Assembly (NCBI GenBank): GCA_002315375.1
Contig: DCHR01000052.1
Span: forward strand, 1-25,663
Direction of reading: 5' to 3'
Source of the DNA: Treponema sp. UBA1747
Lineage (GTDB): Bacteria; Spirochaetota; Spirochaetia; Treponematales; Treponemataceae
DNA: 25,663 nt
A program made the position numbers and the translations under genes. Below the pieces are notes generated by a model. The model was not told where the DNA came from. It ran no database searches and saw nothing but the letters and a program-made list of their open reading frames with translations. Of the stretch, positions 15,657 to 23,376 are shown piece by piece (positions within the stretch are counted from its first letter, which is position 1; each line of letters starts with the position of its first letter).

Positions 15657-16085
15657 CTAGTTATTGGCATTATAAAGTGTGTCACAATATTCGCAGCGGT
15701 AAAGACCTTTTGAACGGTCCAGAAGCAGGAATGTTGGAGTCACATAGTGTTCTGTTTTTGTAATACAGCGCGGATTCTTGCATTCAAAAACGCCCTGAAC
15801 CCGGTCCGGAAGTTCCATGTTGATCTTGCGGACAATTTTTTCATTTTCAATTACGTTTACACAGATATTAGGATCAATAAATCCAAGAACTGAATAATCA
15901 ATATTGATAATGTTATCGATTTTGATAATGTCTTTTTTACCCGATTTTTTTGACTGAACGTTCTGAATAAGACATGAAGTAAATGGAGCTTTATCCAAAC
16001 CAAGCCACTGGAAGACTTTCCAGCCTGAACCTGCAGAAATATGGTCAATTACAAGACCATTTTTGATTGTGTTTACGTTTAACAT
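15657..16085 (-). CDS. pyrI: Aspartate carbamoyltransferase regulatory subunit
   Basis: This 142-residue protein binds nucleotide effectors (CTP/ATP) and a structural zinc and attaches to catalytic PyrB trimers. The N-terminal effector domain contains IKNGLVIDHISAGSG. The C-terminal zinc domain has C102, C107, C131 and C134 (ECKNPRC and YRCEYC), matching the four Cys of E. coli PyrI in spacing. No pyrB is in the window, unlike the usual pyrBI pair. The -10 box TATAAT lies only 6 bases before the ATG, so the transcript may be leaderless, and no Shine-Dalgarno is present. It is probably co-transcribed with pyrC. Confidence 0.93.
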   Translation of the reverse strand: MLNVNTIKNGLVIDHISAGSGWKVFQWLGLDKAPFTSCLIQNVQSKKSGKKDIIKIDNIINIDYSVLGFIDPNICVNVIENEKIVRKINMELPDRVQGVFECKNPRCITKTEHYVTPTFLLLDRSKGLYRCEYCDTLYNANN

Positions 16086-16091
16086 GAGTCA

Positions 16092-16100
16092 ATTATAGCA
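16092..16100 (-). promoter_or_regulatory. Extended -10 promoter abutting the pyrI start codon
   Basis: On the minus strand TGCTATAAT (16100-16092) is a perfect extended -10 box. The ATG is at 16085-16083, so the predicted first transcribed base falls on or within one or two bases of the start codon. The -35 region is poor (TTAAAC). A leaderless pyrI mRNA is the simplest reading, consistent with no ribosome site. Confidence 0.55.
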
Positions 16101-16138
16101 CTTTGCAAAGGTTTGTTTAACAGATTCCGGTCAGTTTC

Positions 16139-16157
16139 GGAAACAGATTCTGTTTCC
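16139..16157 (-). terminator. Hairpin downstream of the luxR-type gene
   Basis: GGAAACAG and CTGTTTCC form a perfect 8-bp stem with a 3-nt loop, six bases after the regulator's stop codon. No T-tract follows on the minus strand, so intrinsic termination is uncertain; it may stabilise the 3' end. It also lies 25-40 bases ahead of the pyrI -10 box. Confidence 0.4.
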
Positions 16158-16162
16158 TGCCT

Positions 16163-17014
16163 TTATTTTTTCTCTTTTGCAATCATTTCAAGAAGGATTT
16201 CTGTCTCTTCTCTTTTTTCAGTAAGGTAAACTTTGTCATCTATAACGACAGAAAGATTGGAATACTTTCCGAAAAAATCGAATTTATCAGTACAATCCAT
16301 CTTTTTAAAAATACCCCCTGCGGCCTTTTTAACTGTTATTTCAGACAACCCCAGCTGGCGGGCAATATAATCGTATTTTTCATTCTGAAGGATTTTACAG
16401 ATAATAATTATTTCCCTTTCTGAAAAACGCTCAAAAGTCCCCAGATCCAGAGCTTTTCCTCTGGATTCAATTTCCGGTTCTTTCTGAACTTCTTCAGCTG
16501 TAATCTTCTGAACCGAAAGCGAAAGTACAAGCGTAAGAACAATCAGTGAAAAAGATACGACATACTGAAAAAGGTTGGAAAGAAAAAAACTGAATCCATA
16601 AAAAAGAAACTGCAGAAAGATTATGAAAAGATAATAAAAACAGACTCCCAGAAACTTCAATTTTCTGTATTTTTCAAAAAGTTCCATTTCATACAGAGAA
16701 AAGAGAAAAATGCAGTAAAAAAAGAAACTATAGAAAACCTCAGCCTGCTCCAGAGGAAGATAAATAGAAAACATTAATCCGATTACTGCATAAAAGACAA
16801 ATCTTCCGGGGAATACCAGAATCAGGATAAATAACATGCTGGCAGCCATATGAATAAGCTGATATATCACTTCATTATGGACTACAACATTTCCCAAAGG
16901 CTTGAACCAGGACGGCAGAATTATACTTATAAGTGAAACAATAAGTCCAAAAGCCGGAAAGATTCTGAAAAGGATTTTATCTTTTATACTCTCTGCGATG
17001 TATCTTTTTTTCAT
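16163..17014 (-). CDS. Membrane-anchored LuxR-type transcription regulator
   Basis: In this 283-residue protein, residues ~15-170 form about six hydrophobic segments with little charge between them. Residues ~192-245 are a GerE/LuxR-type helix-turn-helix: FERFSEREIIIICKILQNEKYDYIARQLGLSEITVKKAAGGIFKKMDC, quoted in two parts here as FERFSEREIIIICK and DYIARQLGLSEITVKK. The layout is a membrane sensor joined directly to a DNA-binding domain, without a receiver domain. The signal is unknown. It is divergent from nfeD and separated from it by twin operators at 17060-17105. A perfect TATAAT lies 6 bases before the ATG, so the message is probably leaderless. Family membership is firm; target and ligand are not. 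Confidence 0.8.
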   Translation of the reverse strand: MKKRYIAESIKDKILFRIFPAFGLIVSLISIILPSWFKPLGNVVVHNEVIYQLIHMAASMLFILILVFPGRFVFYAVIGLMFSIYLPLEQAEVFYSFFFYCIFLFSLYEMELFEKYRKLKFLGVCFYYLFIIFLQFLFYGFSFFLSNLFQYVVSFSLIVLTLVLSLSVQKITAEEVQKEPEIESRGKALDLGTFERFSEREIIIICKILQNEKYDYIARQLGLSEITVKKAAGGIFKKMDCTDKFDFFGKYSNLSVVIDDKVYLTEKREETEILLEMIAKEKK

Positions 17015-17020
17015 AGTTTA

Positions 17021-17049
17021 ATTATAGGATATCTCTTTTTTAATATAAA
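17021..17049 (-). promoter_or_regulatory. Promoter of the luxR-type gene, leaderless geometry
   Basis: On the minus strand TTTATA (17049-17044) and TATAAT (17026-17021) are separated by exactly 17 bp. The start codon is at 17014-17012, so transcription should begin at the A of ATG or within a base or two. There is no Shine-Dalgarno. The twin palindromes at 17060-17105 lie at about -46 to -91 from this start, suited to activation or upstream repression. Confidence 0.6.
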
Positions 17050-17059
17050 CATTTTTCTC

Positions 17060-17105
17060 GTATACTTTAGTATACCTGGTAAACCGGAAGTATACTTTGG
17101 TATAT
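17060..17105. promoter_or_regulatory. Twin palindromic operators between luxR-type gene and nfeD
   Basis: Box 1 (17060-17075) is GTATACTTTAGTATAC, a perfect inverted repeat. Box 2 (17090-17105) is GTATACTTTGGTATAT, with 14 of 16 bases identical. Their starts are exactly 30 bp apart, close to three helical turns, so dimers would bind on the same DNA face. They lie between two divergent promoters. The divergent membrane-bound LuxR-type protein is the natural candidate ligand, but that is inference. Confidence 0.65.
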
Positions 17106-17120
17106 TTTCCTTAATTTCCA

Positions 17121-17149
17121 TTGCGCACTGCCCAATGGTGGTTTAGAAT
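17121..17149 (+). promoter_or_regulatory. Promoter of the nfeD operon
   Basis: TTGCGC (17121-17126) and TAGAAT (17144-17149) are 17 bp apart, with 3/6 and 5/6 consensus matches. An inverted repeat CCATTG (17118-17123) / CAATGG (17133-17138) overlaps the -35 box and spacer and could be a separate operator. Confidence 0.45.
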
Positions 17150-17199
17150 GCAAAGTGTCGGAGAGAAACGGCATATATCAAAATCAAAAGGAGGATATA

Positions 17200-17631
17200 G
17201 TGTTCGACAATATCATGATGTGGATATGGCTTGGTGTAGTTGTAGCTTGTGTAATCGTAGAGCTGCTGACCACCTCCCTTACCACAATCTGGTTTGCCTT
17301 CAGTGGAGTACTCATGATTTTCCTTTCAAAAACCGGGATTGCCCTTCAGTGGCAGATTCTGATTTTCTTAGGGATTTCTTTCGCATTGCTTTTCCTGACA
17401 AGACCTCTGGTCATGAAAAAGATCAAGGCAACGAAAACAAATGTTAATGCACTGGAAGGCCAGGAGGTTCTGGTTGTAAAAACAATCAGTAAATTTCAGA
17501 AAGGTGAAGCTAAAACCAAAAACGGAGTTATCTGGACCTGTGTCAGCGAAGGGGAAGATGAAATCCCTGAAGGAGCCATAGGACTTGTAACTAAAGTTGA
17601 TGGCAATACTTTGATTATTAAAGCCAAATAA
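17200..17631 (+). CDS. NfeD-like membrane protein
   Basis: This is a short NfeD of 143 residues: a brief N-terminus, two or three membrane segments (MMWIWLGVVVACVIVELL, IWFAFSGVLMIFLS, ILIFLGISFALLFL), then a soluble OB-fold domain from ~80 (NALEGQEVLVVKTI, GEAKTKNGVIWTC, EGAIGLVTKVDGNTLIIK). The start is GTG 17200: an excellent AAAAGGAGG (17186-17194) lies five bases upstream, while ATG 17155 in the same frame has no ribosome site. NfeD proteins partner with SPFH/stomatin proteins in membrane microdomains, and such a gene follows after 17 bases. Confidence 0.88.
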   Translation: MFDNIMMWIWLGVVVACVIVELLTTSLTTIWFAFSGVLMIFLSKTGIALQWQILIFLGISFALLFLTRPLVMKKIKATKTNVNALEGQEVLVVKTISKFQKGEAKTKNGVIWTCVSEGEDEIPEGAIGLVTKVDGNTLIIKAK

Positions 17632-17648
17632 AAAAAAGGAGAAAATTT

Positions 17649-18536
17649 ATGACTTGGGTTATTATTGCACTTATCGTTATCGTATTGATTCTGATTATTA
17701 CAAACATCAGAATTGTTCCACAGTCAGTAGCTTATGTTATTGAACGTCTTGGTGGATACCAGAGCACATGGAATGTAGGACTCCATGTAAAAATGCCTTT
17801 TATTGACCGCATTGCAAACAAGGTGAGTCTTAAGGAAAAAGTTTTTGACTTCCCTCCTCAGCCTGTTATCACAAAAGACAACGTTACAATGATGATTGAC
17901 ACTGTTGTTTACTTCCAGATTACAGACCCGAAACTTTACACCTACGGTGTTGAAAAACCAATCAATGCCCTGGAAAACCTTTCAGCAACAACACTGCGTA
18001 ATATTATCGGTGAACTGGAACTGGATGAATCATTAACAAGCCGCGATGTAATCAATACAAAAATGCGTTCTATTCTGGATGAAGCAACAGACCCTTGGGG
18101 TATTAAGGTTAACCGCGTAGAAGTTAAGAACATTGAACCACCACAGGCTATCCGCGAAGCAATGGAAAAACAGATGAAAGCTGAACGTGAACGCCGCGAA
18201 CAGATTCTTATTGCCGAAGGACACAAGCAGTCAGCTATTCTGGAAGCAGAAGGTAAAAAGCAGTCAATGATTCTTGAAGCAGAAGCTGAAAAAGAAGCTG
18301 CTATTCAGAAAGCAAAAGGTGAAGCTGAAGCAATCCTCGAAGTTCAGAAAGCAAAAGCTGATGGTTTGAAAATGCTTAAAGAAGCCGGAATGGATGCTGC
18401 TGTTCTTAAACTCAGAAGCATTGAAGCCTTTGAAGTTGCTTCAAACGGACAGGCAACAAAAATCATTGTTCCGTCGGATATGCAAAATCTTGCAGGTGTG
18501 GTAACATCTATTTCAGAAATTGCAAAGGCTAAATAA
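17649..18536 (+). CDS. SPFH/Band 7 (stomatin/QmcA-like) membrane protein
   Basis: This 295-residue protein has one N-terminal membrane anchor (residues 1-22). An SPFH domain spans ~25-180, with the stomatin signature VIERLGGYQSTWNVGLHVKMPF, DFPPQPVITKDNV and GIKVNRVEVKNI. An Ala/Glu/Lys/Gln-rich coiled coil (~175-250) has repeated ILEAEG units. Such proteins oligomerise into membrane scaffolds. ATG 17649 has AAAGGAG nine bases upstream. The order nfeD-SPFH is conserved in many bacteria, supporting a functional pair; the downstream TPR lipoprotein is probably in the same transcript. Confidence 0.93.
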   Translation: MTWVIIALIVIVLILIITNIRIVPQSVAYVIERLGGYQSTWNVGLHVKMPFIDRIANKVSLKEKVFDFPPQPVITKDNVTMMIDTVVYFQITDPKLYTYGVEKPINALENLSATTLRNIIGELELDESLTSRDVINTKMRSILDEATDPWGIKVNRVEVKNIEPPQAIREAMEKQMKAERERREQILIAEGHKQSAILEAEGKKQSMILEAEAEKEAAIQKAKGEAEAILEVQKAKADGLKMLKEAGMDAAVLKLRSIEAFEVASNGQATKIIVPSDMQNLAGVVTSISEIAKAK

Positions 18537-18561
18537 TTGTAATTTCTTTACGGAGTACTAA

Positions 18562-18957
18562 ATGAAACGCTTATTTCTGATTATTACTGCTGTTCTGAGT
18601 CTCGGGTTTATTTCCTGCAAAACAACTGATACAAAGAATATCCCTGCAGATTTATCGGCAGCACAGCTTCTTCAGCTTGGACAGGATGCAGAATCTTCTT
18701 CAAATTACAAAGATGCTGAAACATATTTCCTTACAACTATCCAGCGCTTCGGACTGGATAACTCAACATATGTTGAAGCCCGCTATGAACTTGGAAACTG
18801 TTTCCTGAAAGAAAAGAAATATGATGAAGCACAGGCATGTTTTACTGAAATTCTTTCAATCTACGAAGATGCTGCAATCGGAACTCTTCCGCCTGCTTAT
18901 CAGAAACTTGCAAAAATCGGTCTTGAAAAGATTCCTGAAAACAAAAAGAAAAATTAG
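18562..18957 (+). CDS. Small TPR lipoprotein
   Basis: This is a 131-residue exported protein. The signal ends in the lipobox GFISC, so a lipidated Cys lies at about residue 20. Residues ~35-110 show two or three tetratricopeptide-like helices (LLQLGQDAESSSNYKDAETYF, VEARYELGNCFLKEKKYDEAQACF). These usually mediate protein-protein contacts. CGGAG lies upstream of ATG 18562, and the gene is 25 bases behind the SPFH gene in the same operon. The first pattern is quoted only in part above: key residues are the Tyr/Ala/Phe positions of the TPR. The stop overlaps the convergent CBS gene by 4 bases. Confidence 0.8.
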   Translation: MKRLFLIITAVLSLGFISCKTTDTKNIPADLSAAQLLQLGQDAESSSNYKDAETYFLTTIQRFGLDNSTYVEARYELGNCFLKEKKYDEAQACFTEILSIYEDAAIGTLPPAYQKLAKIGLEKIPENKKKN

Positions 18958-20228
18958 TTTCCAAGAACAATTTTTACAGATTTGATTCTACGATTAACCT
19001 GTTCATCAACGATGAACAGGTTTTTTTTATGTATAAGAACCTGCCCTGAAACAGGAAGACTTCCGAACTGCTCCAGAATCCAGCCGCCCAGCGTGTTGTA
19101 ATAATCGCTTTCAAGATTCAAATGAAGCAGCTTATTCACATCTTCTATTGAAAGGTCACCTGGAATCAAAAACTCTTTCGGCGAAATAACCTTTACTCTG
19201 TTTTCGGCAGGAATCTCTTCGTGACGGCTTTCATCACTCATTCTTCCGAAAACAACTTTCATTACATCATTCATTGTTACTACACCGGTCAGTCCTCCGG
19301 CTTCATCAAGGGCTACAGCGATTTTCTTTCCTTCCCTATAAAAAACATCCAGAAGTTCTGAAAGATCCAGGGTTCCCGGAACAAACATAACCGGTTTCAT
19401 CAGTTTTTCGGCAAGGCCTTTTTCTTTCCGGTCTGTATCCTTTGGAGCAAAAAGAACATCCTGATAATTAAGAATACCTTTTATATCTTCTGTGTTTTCT
19501 CCGTAAACCAGAACATTTGAATAGCCGCATACAAGAAACTCGTCGCAAACCTCATCAAGGCTGGCATCTTTCTGAACCATAGCAACCATAGAACGATGAT
19601 GAAGAACATCATTTACAGTGATATCTGAAAAACTGAAGATTTTTTTCAGCATGAGGCTTTCCCGTTTTTCGAGAGTCCCCTCTTTTTCTCCTTCCGAAAT
19701 CAGGGTCTGAATTTCTTCCGGAGTGATTCCCGTTTGAACCGGTTTCAAAAGTTTTTCAGCAAGGAAAACTGCCAGATGTGAAATCTGGGTAAAAATCCAG
19801 ATTACAGGGAAAAATATTTTCTTTATGGTGAAAATCGGAAGTGCTGCACGGGATGATATTTTTTCCGGATTCAATCCCGCCAGAGTTTTTGGAACAATCT
19901 GCCCGAAAATAGTAATGAAGAAGGAAATAATCAGAGTTGAAAAACCTACACCTCCGTCGCCGAAAAGCTCAACAGCAAGAACTGTTGCAAGAGCAGATGC
20001 AAGAGAGTTTACGAAATTAGTTCCAATCAGGACTGTTGTCAGAACATTATCCATGTCATCTTTTAATTTTGCTACAAGTCTGGCATGCGGTTTTCTCTCC
20101 TGAATCATTCTCCGGATTTTAATTTTCTGAAGAGACAGAAAGGCGGTTTCGCTTGATGAAAAAAATGCTACGCAGGAAATGAGAAGACACAAAGAAACAA
20201 GAATCAGGATTATTTTAAGAGGATTCAT
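18954..20228 (-). CDS. CNNM/CBS-domain (HlyC/CorC family) membrane protein, copy 2
   Basis: This is a 424-residue protein. The N-terminal DUF21/CNNM membrane domain (~1-185) begins with FFSSSETAFLSLQKIKIRRM and includes GTNFVNSLASALATVLAVELFG and GQIVPKTL. The CBS pair spans ~205-325 (VLHHRSMVAMVQKDASL, ALDEAGGLTGVVTMNDVMKVVFG), and the CorC_HlyC domain ~345-420 (FLIPGDLSIEDVNKLL, LGGWILEQFGSLP). Relatives export Mg2+ or other divalent metals, or are annotated as haemolysins; the substrate is unknown here. The ATG overlaps the upstream paralogue's stop (ATGA, 20228-20225), so the two are coupled. The 3' coding region carries a terminator for the opposite strand at 18996-19028. Confidence 0.88.
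   Translation of the reverse strand: MNPLKIILILVSLCLLISCVAFFSSSETAFLSLQKIKIRRMIQERKPHARLVAKLKDDMDNVLTTVLIGTNFVNSLASALATVLAVELFGDGGVGFSTLIISFFITIFGQIVPKTLAGLNPEKISSRAALPIFTIKKIFFPVIWIFTQISHLAVFLAEKLLKPVQTGITPEEIQTLISEGEKEGTLEKRESLMLKKIFSFSDITVNDVLHHRSMVAMVQKDASLDEVCDEFLVCGYSNVLVYGENTEDIKGILNYQDVLFAPKDTDRKEKGLAEKLMKPVMFVPGTLDLSELLDVFYREGKKIAVALDEAGGLTGVVTMNDVMKVVFGRMSDESRHEEIPAENRVKVISPKEFLIPGDLSIEDVNKLLHLNLESDYYNTLGGWILEQFGSLPVSGQVLIHKKNLFIVDEQVNRRIKSVKIVLGN
18996..19028 (+). terminator. Terminator of the nfeD operon inside the convergent CBS gene
   Basis: AACCTGTTCATC (18996-19007) and GATGAACAGGTT (19011-19022) form a perfect 12-bp stem with loop AAC, followed by eight Ts (19021-19028). It lies 38 bases after the TPR lipoprotein stop and entirely within the coding sequence of the opposite-strand CBS protein, where the same bases encode KNLFIVDEQVNR. 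Confidence 0.9.
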
Positions 20229-21562
20229 TTTTCAGTTTCCTCCGTATTTTCTTCATCAAAAATATCGTCCTCTTCAGGAACAAATATTTTCTGAATCTGC
20301 ATCCGCTCGATTCTATGAGACTGGATTTTTTTTACGATAAATCTATAATCCTTGAAATCAACAAAATCTCCCGCTTCTGGCATCCGGTCTATCTGTTCAA
20401 TAAACCAGCCGGCGATTGTTTCGTTTATTTTGGATTCCAGGGGAACATTCAGTGCATTCTGCAGATCCAGAATTAAAACTGATCCGTTTATTTCAAAATC
20501 TTCCTTGTTTTCAATTTCATCAAAATGGAAAACTTTACCGCGCAAAGTTTTTTCTTCAGGCCGGCTGAAAATCTCTCTGGAAATATCCTGGGAAGTTACT
20601 ATTCCGTCTGTCCCCGAATACTCATCAACTACAACTGCCATAGTCTGCCGGTTTCCAACCAGGAGAGCCTGAACAGAAGACATATTTTTGGTTCCCGGAA
20701 TAAAAAGCGGCTGCCTCATGACCTTGGAAACCGAAAAATCTCCCTGAACATTTTTATACTTCAGCATATCCTTCAGATAAAGAACACCCACAATATCATC
20801 CACGGATTTTCTTTCCACAGGAAATCTGGAAAATCCGGTTCGGCCAGATAATTCCAGAACATCACGATAAGATGAGTTTATGGAAATAGTAGTTATTTTC
20901 GTACGGGGAATCATAATATCCTGGGCTTCCAGGTCCGTAAACTTCAGAACCCGGTTCATCATTGAACCTTTATTTTCTTCCAGTGCTCCGCTTTCAGTTC
21001 CCAGATCAAAATAAGTTTTTATTTCTTCCTCTGTATAGGTCTGTTTTTTCTTTGCAGTTTTTACTCCCAGAATTCGCAGAATACATCTTGAAATAAAAGT
21101 TACGACAATGATGACAGGTCTCATAATATAAAAAAGAACCGTCATAAATCCTGACAAAGCATAAGCAATCCGGTCAGGACAACGGGTAGAAATTGTTTTC
21201 GGAGTAATTTCGCCAAAAACCAGAAGCAGAACTGTTGCTATAAGGGTGGCAATACCAACCCCTTTTTCGCCGAACAGTTTGAGAGAAACCGCTGTAATCA
21301 AAGATGAAATCAGAATATTTACAAGATCATTGGAAACCAGAAGAGTATTTATAAGCTGCTCTTTTTTATCCAGAAGTTTTCCTGTTCTTAAAGCTTTCTT
21401 GTTTTTCTGGTTTCTAAGGAGGCGCAGCTTCAGCCTGTTCATTCCCAAAAGAGAACTTTCAGAAATGGAAAAGAGACAGGATAAAATAATCAGGATTACA
21501 AGAACTATGACCAGCGGCCAGAAATTCCCTGATGAAGAAATAGAGGAGTCAGGAACGTCCAC
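20225..21562 (-). CDS. CNNM/CBS-domain (HlyC/CorC family) membrane protein, copy 1
   Basis: A 445-residue paralogue of the next gene. It has a CNNM membrane domain with FSISESSLLGMNRLKLRLL, VSNDLVNILISSLIT and GEITPKTIS. A CBS pair follows (IMIPRTKITTISINSS, VVVDEYSGTDGIVTSQDI), then a CorC_HlyC C-terminal domain (TIAGWFIEQIDRMPEAG), ending in an acidic tail rich in Glu/Asp. The start is GTG 21562, sharing one base with the upstream stop TAG; GGAGG lies just upstream. Two adjacent paralogues suggest hetero-oligomers, since CNNM proteins dimerise. Divalent cation transport is the likely role; substrate not determined. Confidence 0.88.
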   Translation of the reverse strand: MDVPDSSISSSGNFWPLVIVLVILIILSCLFSISESSLLGMNRLKLRLLRNQKNKKALRTGKLLDKKEQLINTLLVSNDLVNILISSLITAVSLKLFGEKGVGIATLIATVLLLVFGEITPKTISTRCPDRIAYALSGFMTVLFYIMRPVIIVVTFISRCILRILGVKTAKKKQTYTEEEIKTYFDLGTESGALEENKGSMMNRVLKFTDLEAQDIMIPRTKITTISINSSYRDVLELSGRTGFSRFPVERKSVDDIVGVLYLKDMLKYKNVQGDFSVSKVMRQPLFIPGTKNMSSVQALLVGNRQTMAVVVDEYSGTDGIVTSQDISREIFSRPEEKTLRGKVFHFDEIENKEDFEINGSVLILDLQNALNVPLESKINETIAGWFIEQIDRMPEAGDFVDFKDYRFIVKKIQSHRIERMQIQKIFVPEEDDIFDEENTEETEK

Positions 21563-22575
21563 TAATTTTCCTCCGGGAGATTTTGTTCAGAAATCAATTC
21601 TTCAATCTGGGACAGCATGATTTTTATCTGGACTGCCAGTTCCGTTTCAGGATTTACTTCCACCGATTTTGTAAGGTAAGCGATTATCTGGGAGTAATCA
21701 CTTGAACCAGTATCCATGAAAAGTTCAGCCAGAATAAAGTATACATACTGAAGATCATCGCCTTCCAGAATTCCTTTTCCGGTTTCCTGAGTAAGGAAAC
21801 TGATGGCAGAACCATAATCATTTACTGCTGTGAAATCTGATGTCCGGGATATTACATAAACACCATAAAGACTGCTTACCAGACCCGACTCATTTTTCTT
21901 GTCAATTACCGGAACCTGTTCATAAAGCGAAATCATTGAAGGCACATATTTGCTTTCAACAGTTTCATAAATAGCATTTATTGCATTTACCTTATCAACT
22001 GCGGAACCTTTTTTGGTTGCATTCACCAGTTCCTGCATGATTATAAAATCATCCCCATATTCTGAGATCAAAGCAAACAGGTTTTCGGTGGTTTCAAACC
22101 CCGAAAGGTTTTCTTCAGAATAAACTTCTTCTGCAAAAGCGAAGCCATCTTCATTCATCAGAAAAACTGCAGGACAATACTGTAAGTCCAGTCTGCGGGC
22201 CAGTGCAATATTTTTGGCCATCTGCTGGTTGTAAAGATCAAGCTTTTTCTTTTCTTCATCGGTTACAGCCTGACCGTTTTTTGATTTATAGGCCTCTACA
22301 CCGAAATCAAAAAGAACGCTTACATAATCTTTACCAAAAGTTTTTTTATAATCTTCGGAATGAAGAACATCATTTGTAAAGGTTTCACTGTATTCATCAA
22401 AACCTGAAATTGTAACATAAAGAAGAATGTTTTTATGACCTTTCTTTGCAGTTGCAACTGCGGCATCCATATCATTGAAAAAACCGAACTCATCAGGTGC
22501 CGGCAGTTTTTCGCCGCAGGAAATAAACATCAGTGCGATAAACAATACAGAAAAGAGACGCGCTGTTTTTTTCAT
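21562..22575 (-). CDS. Thioredoxin-fold lipoprotein without CxxC
   Basis: This is a 337-residue exported protein with lipobox MFISC, placing a lipidated Cys near residue 20. Residues ~30-165 look like a thioredoxin fold: KNILLYVTISGFDEYSETF occupies the active-site strand and helix but has no Cys pair, and YCPAVFLMNEDG matches the cis-Pro strand. The remaining ~170 residues are helical and repeat-like. Without CxxC it is unlikely to be a redox enzyme; a binding or chaperone role is possible. GAGG lies upstream of ATG 22575. It is the first gene of a coupled trio with the two CBS proteins. I cannot name a closer family. Confidence 0.72.
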   Translation of the reverse strand: MKKTARLFSVLFIALMFISCGEKLPAPDEFGFFNDMDAAVATAKKGHKNILLYVTISGFDEYSETFTNDVLHSEDYKKTFGKDYVSVLFDFGVEAYKSKNGQAVTDEEKKKLDLYNQQMAKNIALARRLDLQYCPAVFLMNEDGFAFAEEVYSEENLSGFETTENLFALISEYGDDFIIMQELVNATKKGSAVDKVNAINAIYETVESKYVPSMISLYEQVPVIDKKNESGLVSSLYGVYVISRTSDFTAVNDYGSAISFLTQETGKGILEGDDLQYVYFILAELFMDTGSSDYSQIIAYLTKSVEVNPETELAVQIKIMLSQIEELISEQNLPEEN

Positions 22576-22629
22576 TATAAAAACCTCGAAAAAAGAAGAT
22601 AATGGATTAATTCAAAAAAGGCTGCCAAA

Positions 22630-23376
22630 TTACAGAACCGATTTCAAAAACTGCTGGAGTCTTTCGCTTTTTGGATGATTGAAGATTTCATCCGGAGTCC
22701 CCTGCTCTGCAATTACACCGCCGTCCATAAACCAGATGCGGTCTGCAACTTCGCGGGCAAATCCCATTTCGTGTGTTACCACAGCCATAGTCATTCCGTC
22801 TGCAGCCAAGTCTTTCATAAGGGAAAGAACTTCACCAACCATTTCCGGATCCAGAGCTGATGTCGGTTCATCAAAAAGAAGCATGTCCGGGTTCATAGCC
22901 AGAGCACGGACAATTGCTATTCGCTGTTTCTGACCACCGGATACCATTGCAGGATAAGTATCAGCTTTATCACTGAGTCCGATTCTTTCCAGAAGTTTTC
23001 TGGCATTTTCCTCAGCGGCTTCCTTAGTCTGCAGTTTCAGGGTAACAGGGGCAAGAGTAATATTCTGAAGAACTGTCAGATGCGGAAACAGATTGAAATG
23101 CTGGAACACCATGCCCATTTTCTGCCGGTGCTCATTGATGTTACATTTGGGATCGGTAATATCGGTATCTTCAAAATAGACTTTTCCGGAAGTTGGAAAT
23201 TCCAGCAGGTCCAGGCAGCGGAGGAATGTGGACTTTCCGGACCCGGAGGGTCCGATCACAACCACAACTTCGCCGCGGTTGATGTGGGCGTCCACGCCGT
23301 TCAGAGCTTTGATCCTTCCACCCTTGAAGTGCATAACCAGGTCTTTCACCCGGATAATGGCGTTATCTTTTGTCAT
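22630..23376 (-). CDS. glnQ: Polar amino-acid ABC transporter ATPase
   Basis: The 248-residue ATPase has Walker A GPSGSGKST near residue 43, Q-loop FQHFNLFPHLTVLQN, signature SGGQKQR, Walker B MLLFDEP and H-loop VTHEMGFA, all typical of GlnQ/HisP/ArtP. It powers the permease just upstream, with which it overlaps by 14 bases. Hand counts give about 60% GC over 23221-23280, in the 5' part, and 42% over 23041-23100. The gene therefore straddles a composition change between foreign-looking DNA and the AT-rich host-like DNA. Exact substrate is unknown. Confidence 0.9.
   Translation of the reverse strand: MTKDNAIIRVKDLVMHFKGGRIKALNGVDAHINRGEVVVVIGPSGSGKSTFLRCLDLLEFPTSGKVYFEDTDITDPKCNINEHRQKMGMVFQHFNLFPHLTVLQNITLAPVTLKLQTKEAAEENARKLLERIGLSDKADTYPAMVSGGQKQRIAIVRALAMNPDMLLFDEPTSALDPEMVGEVLSLMKDLAADGMTMAVVTHEMGFAREVADRIWFMDGGVIAEQGTPDEIFNHPKSERLQQFLKSVL

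Noticed and set aside
17121..17447. 108-codon plus-strand open frame overlapping nfeD
   Set aside because: Out of frame with the strong GTG/Shine-Dalgarno start of nfeD and with its membrane segments.
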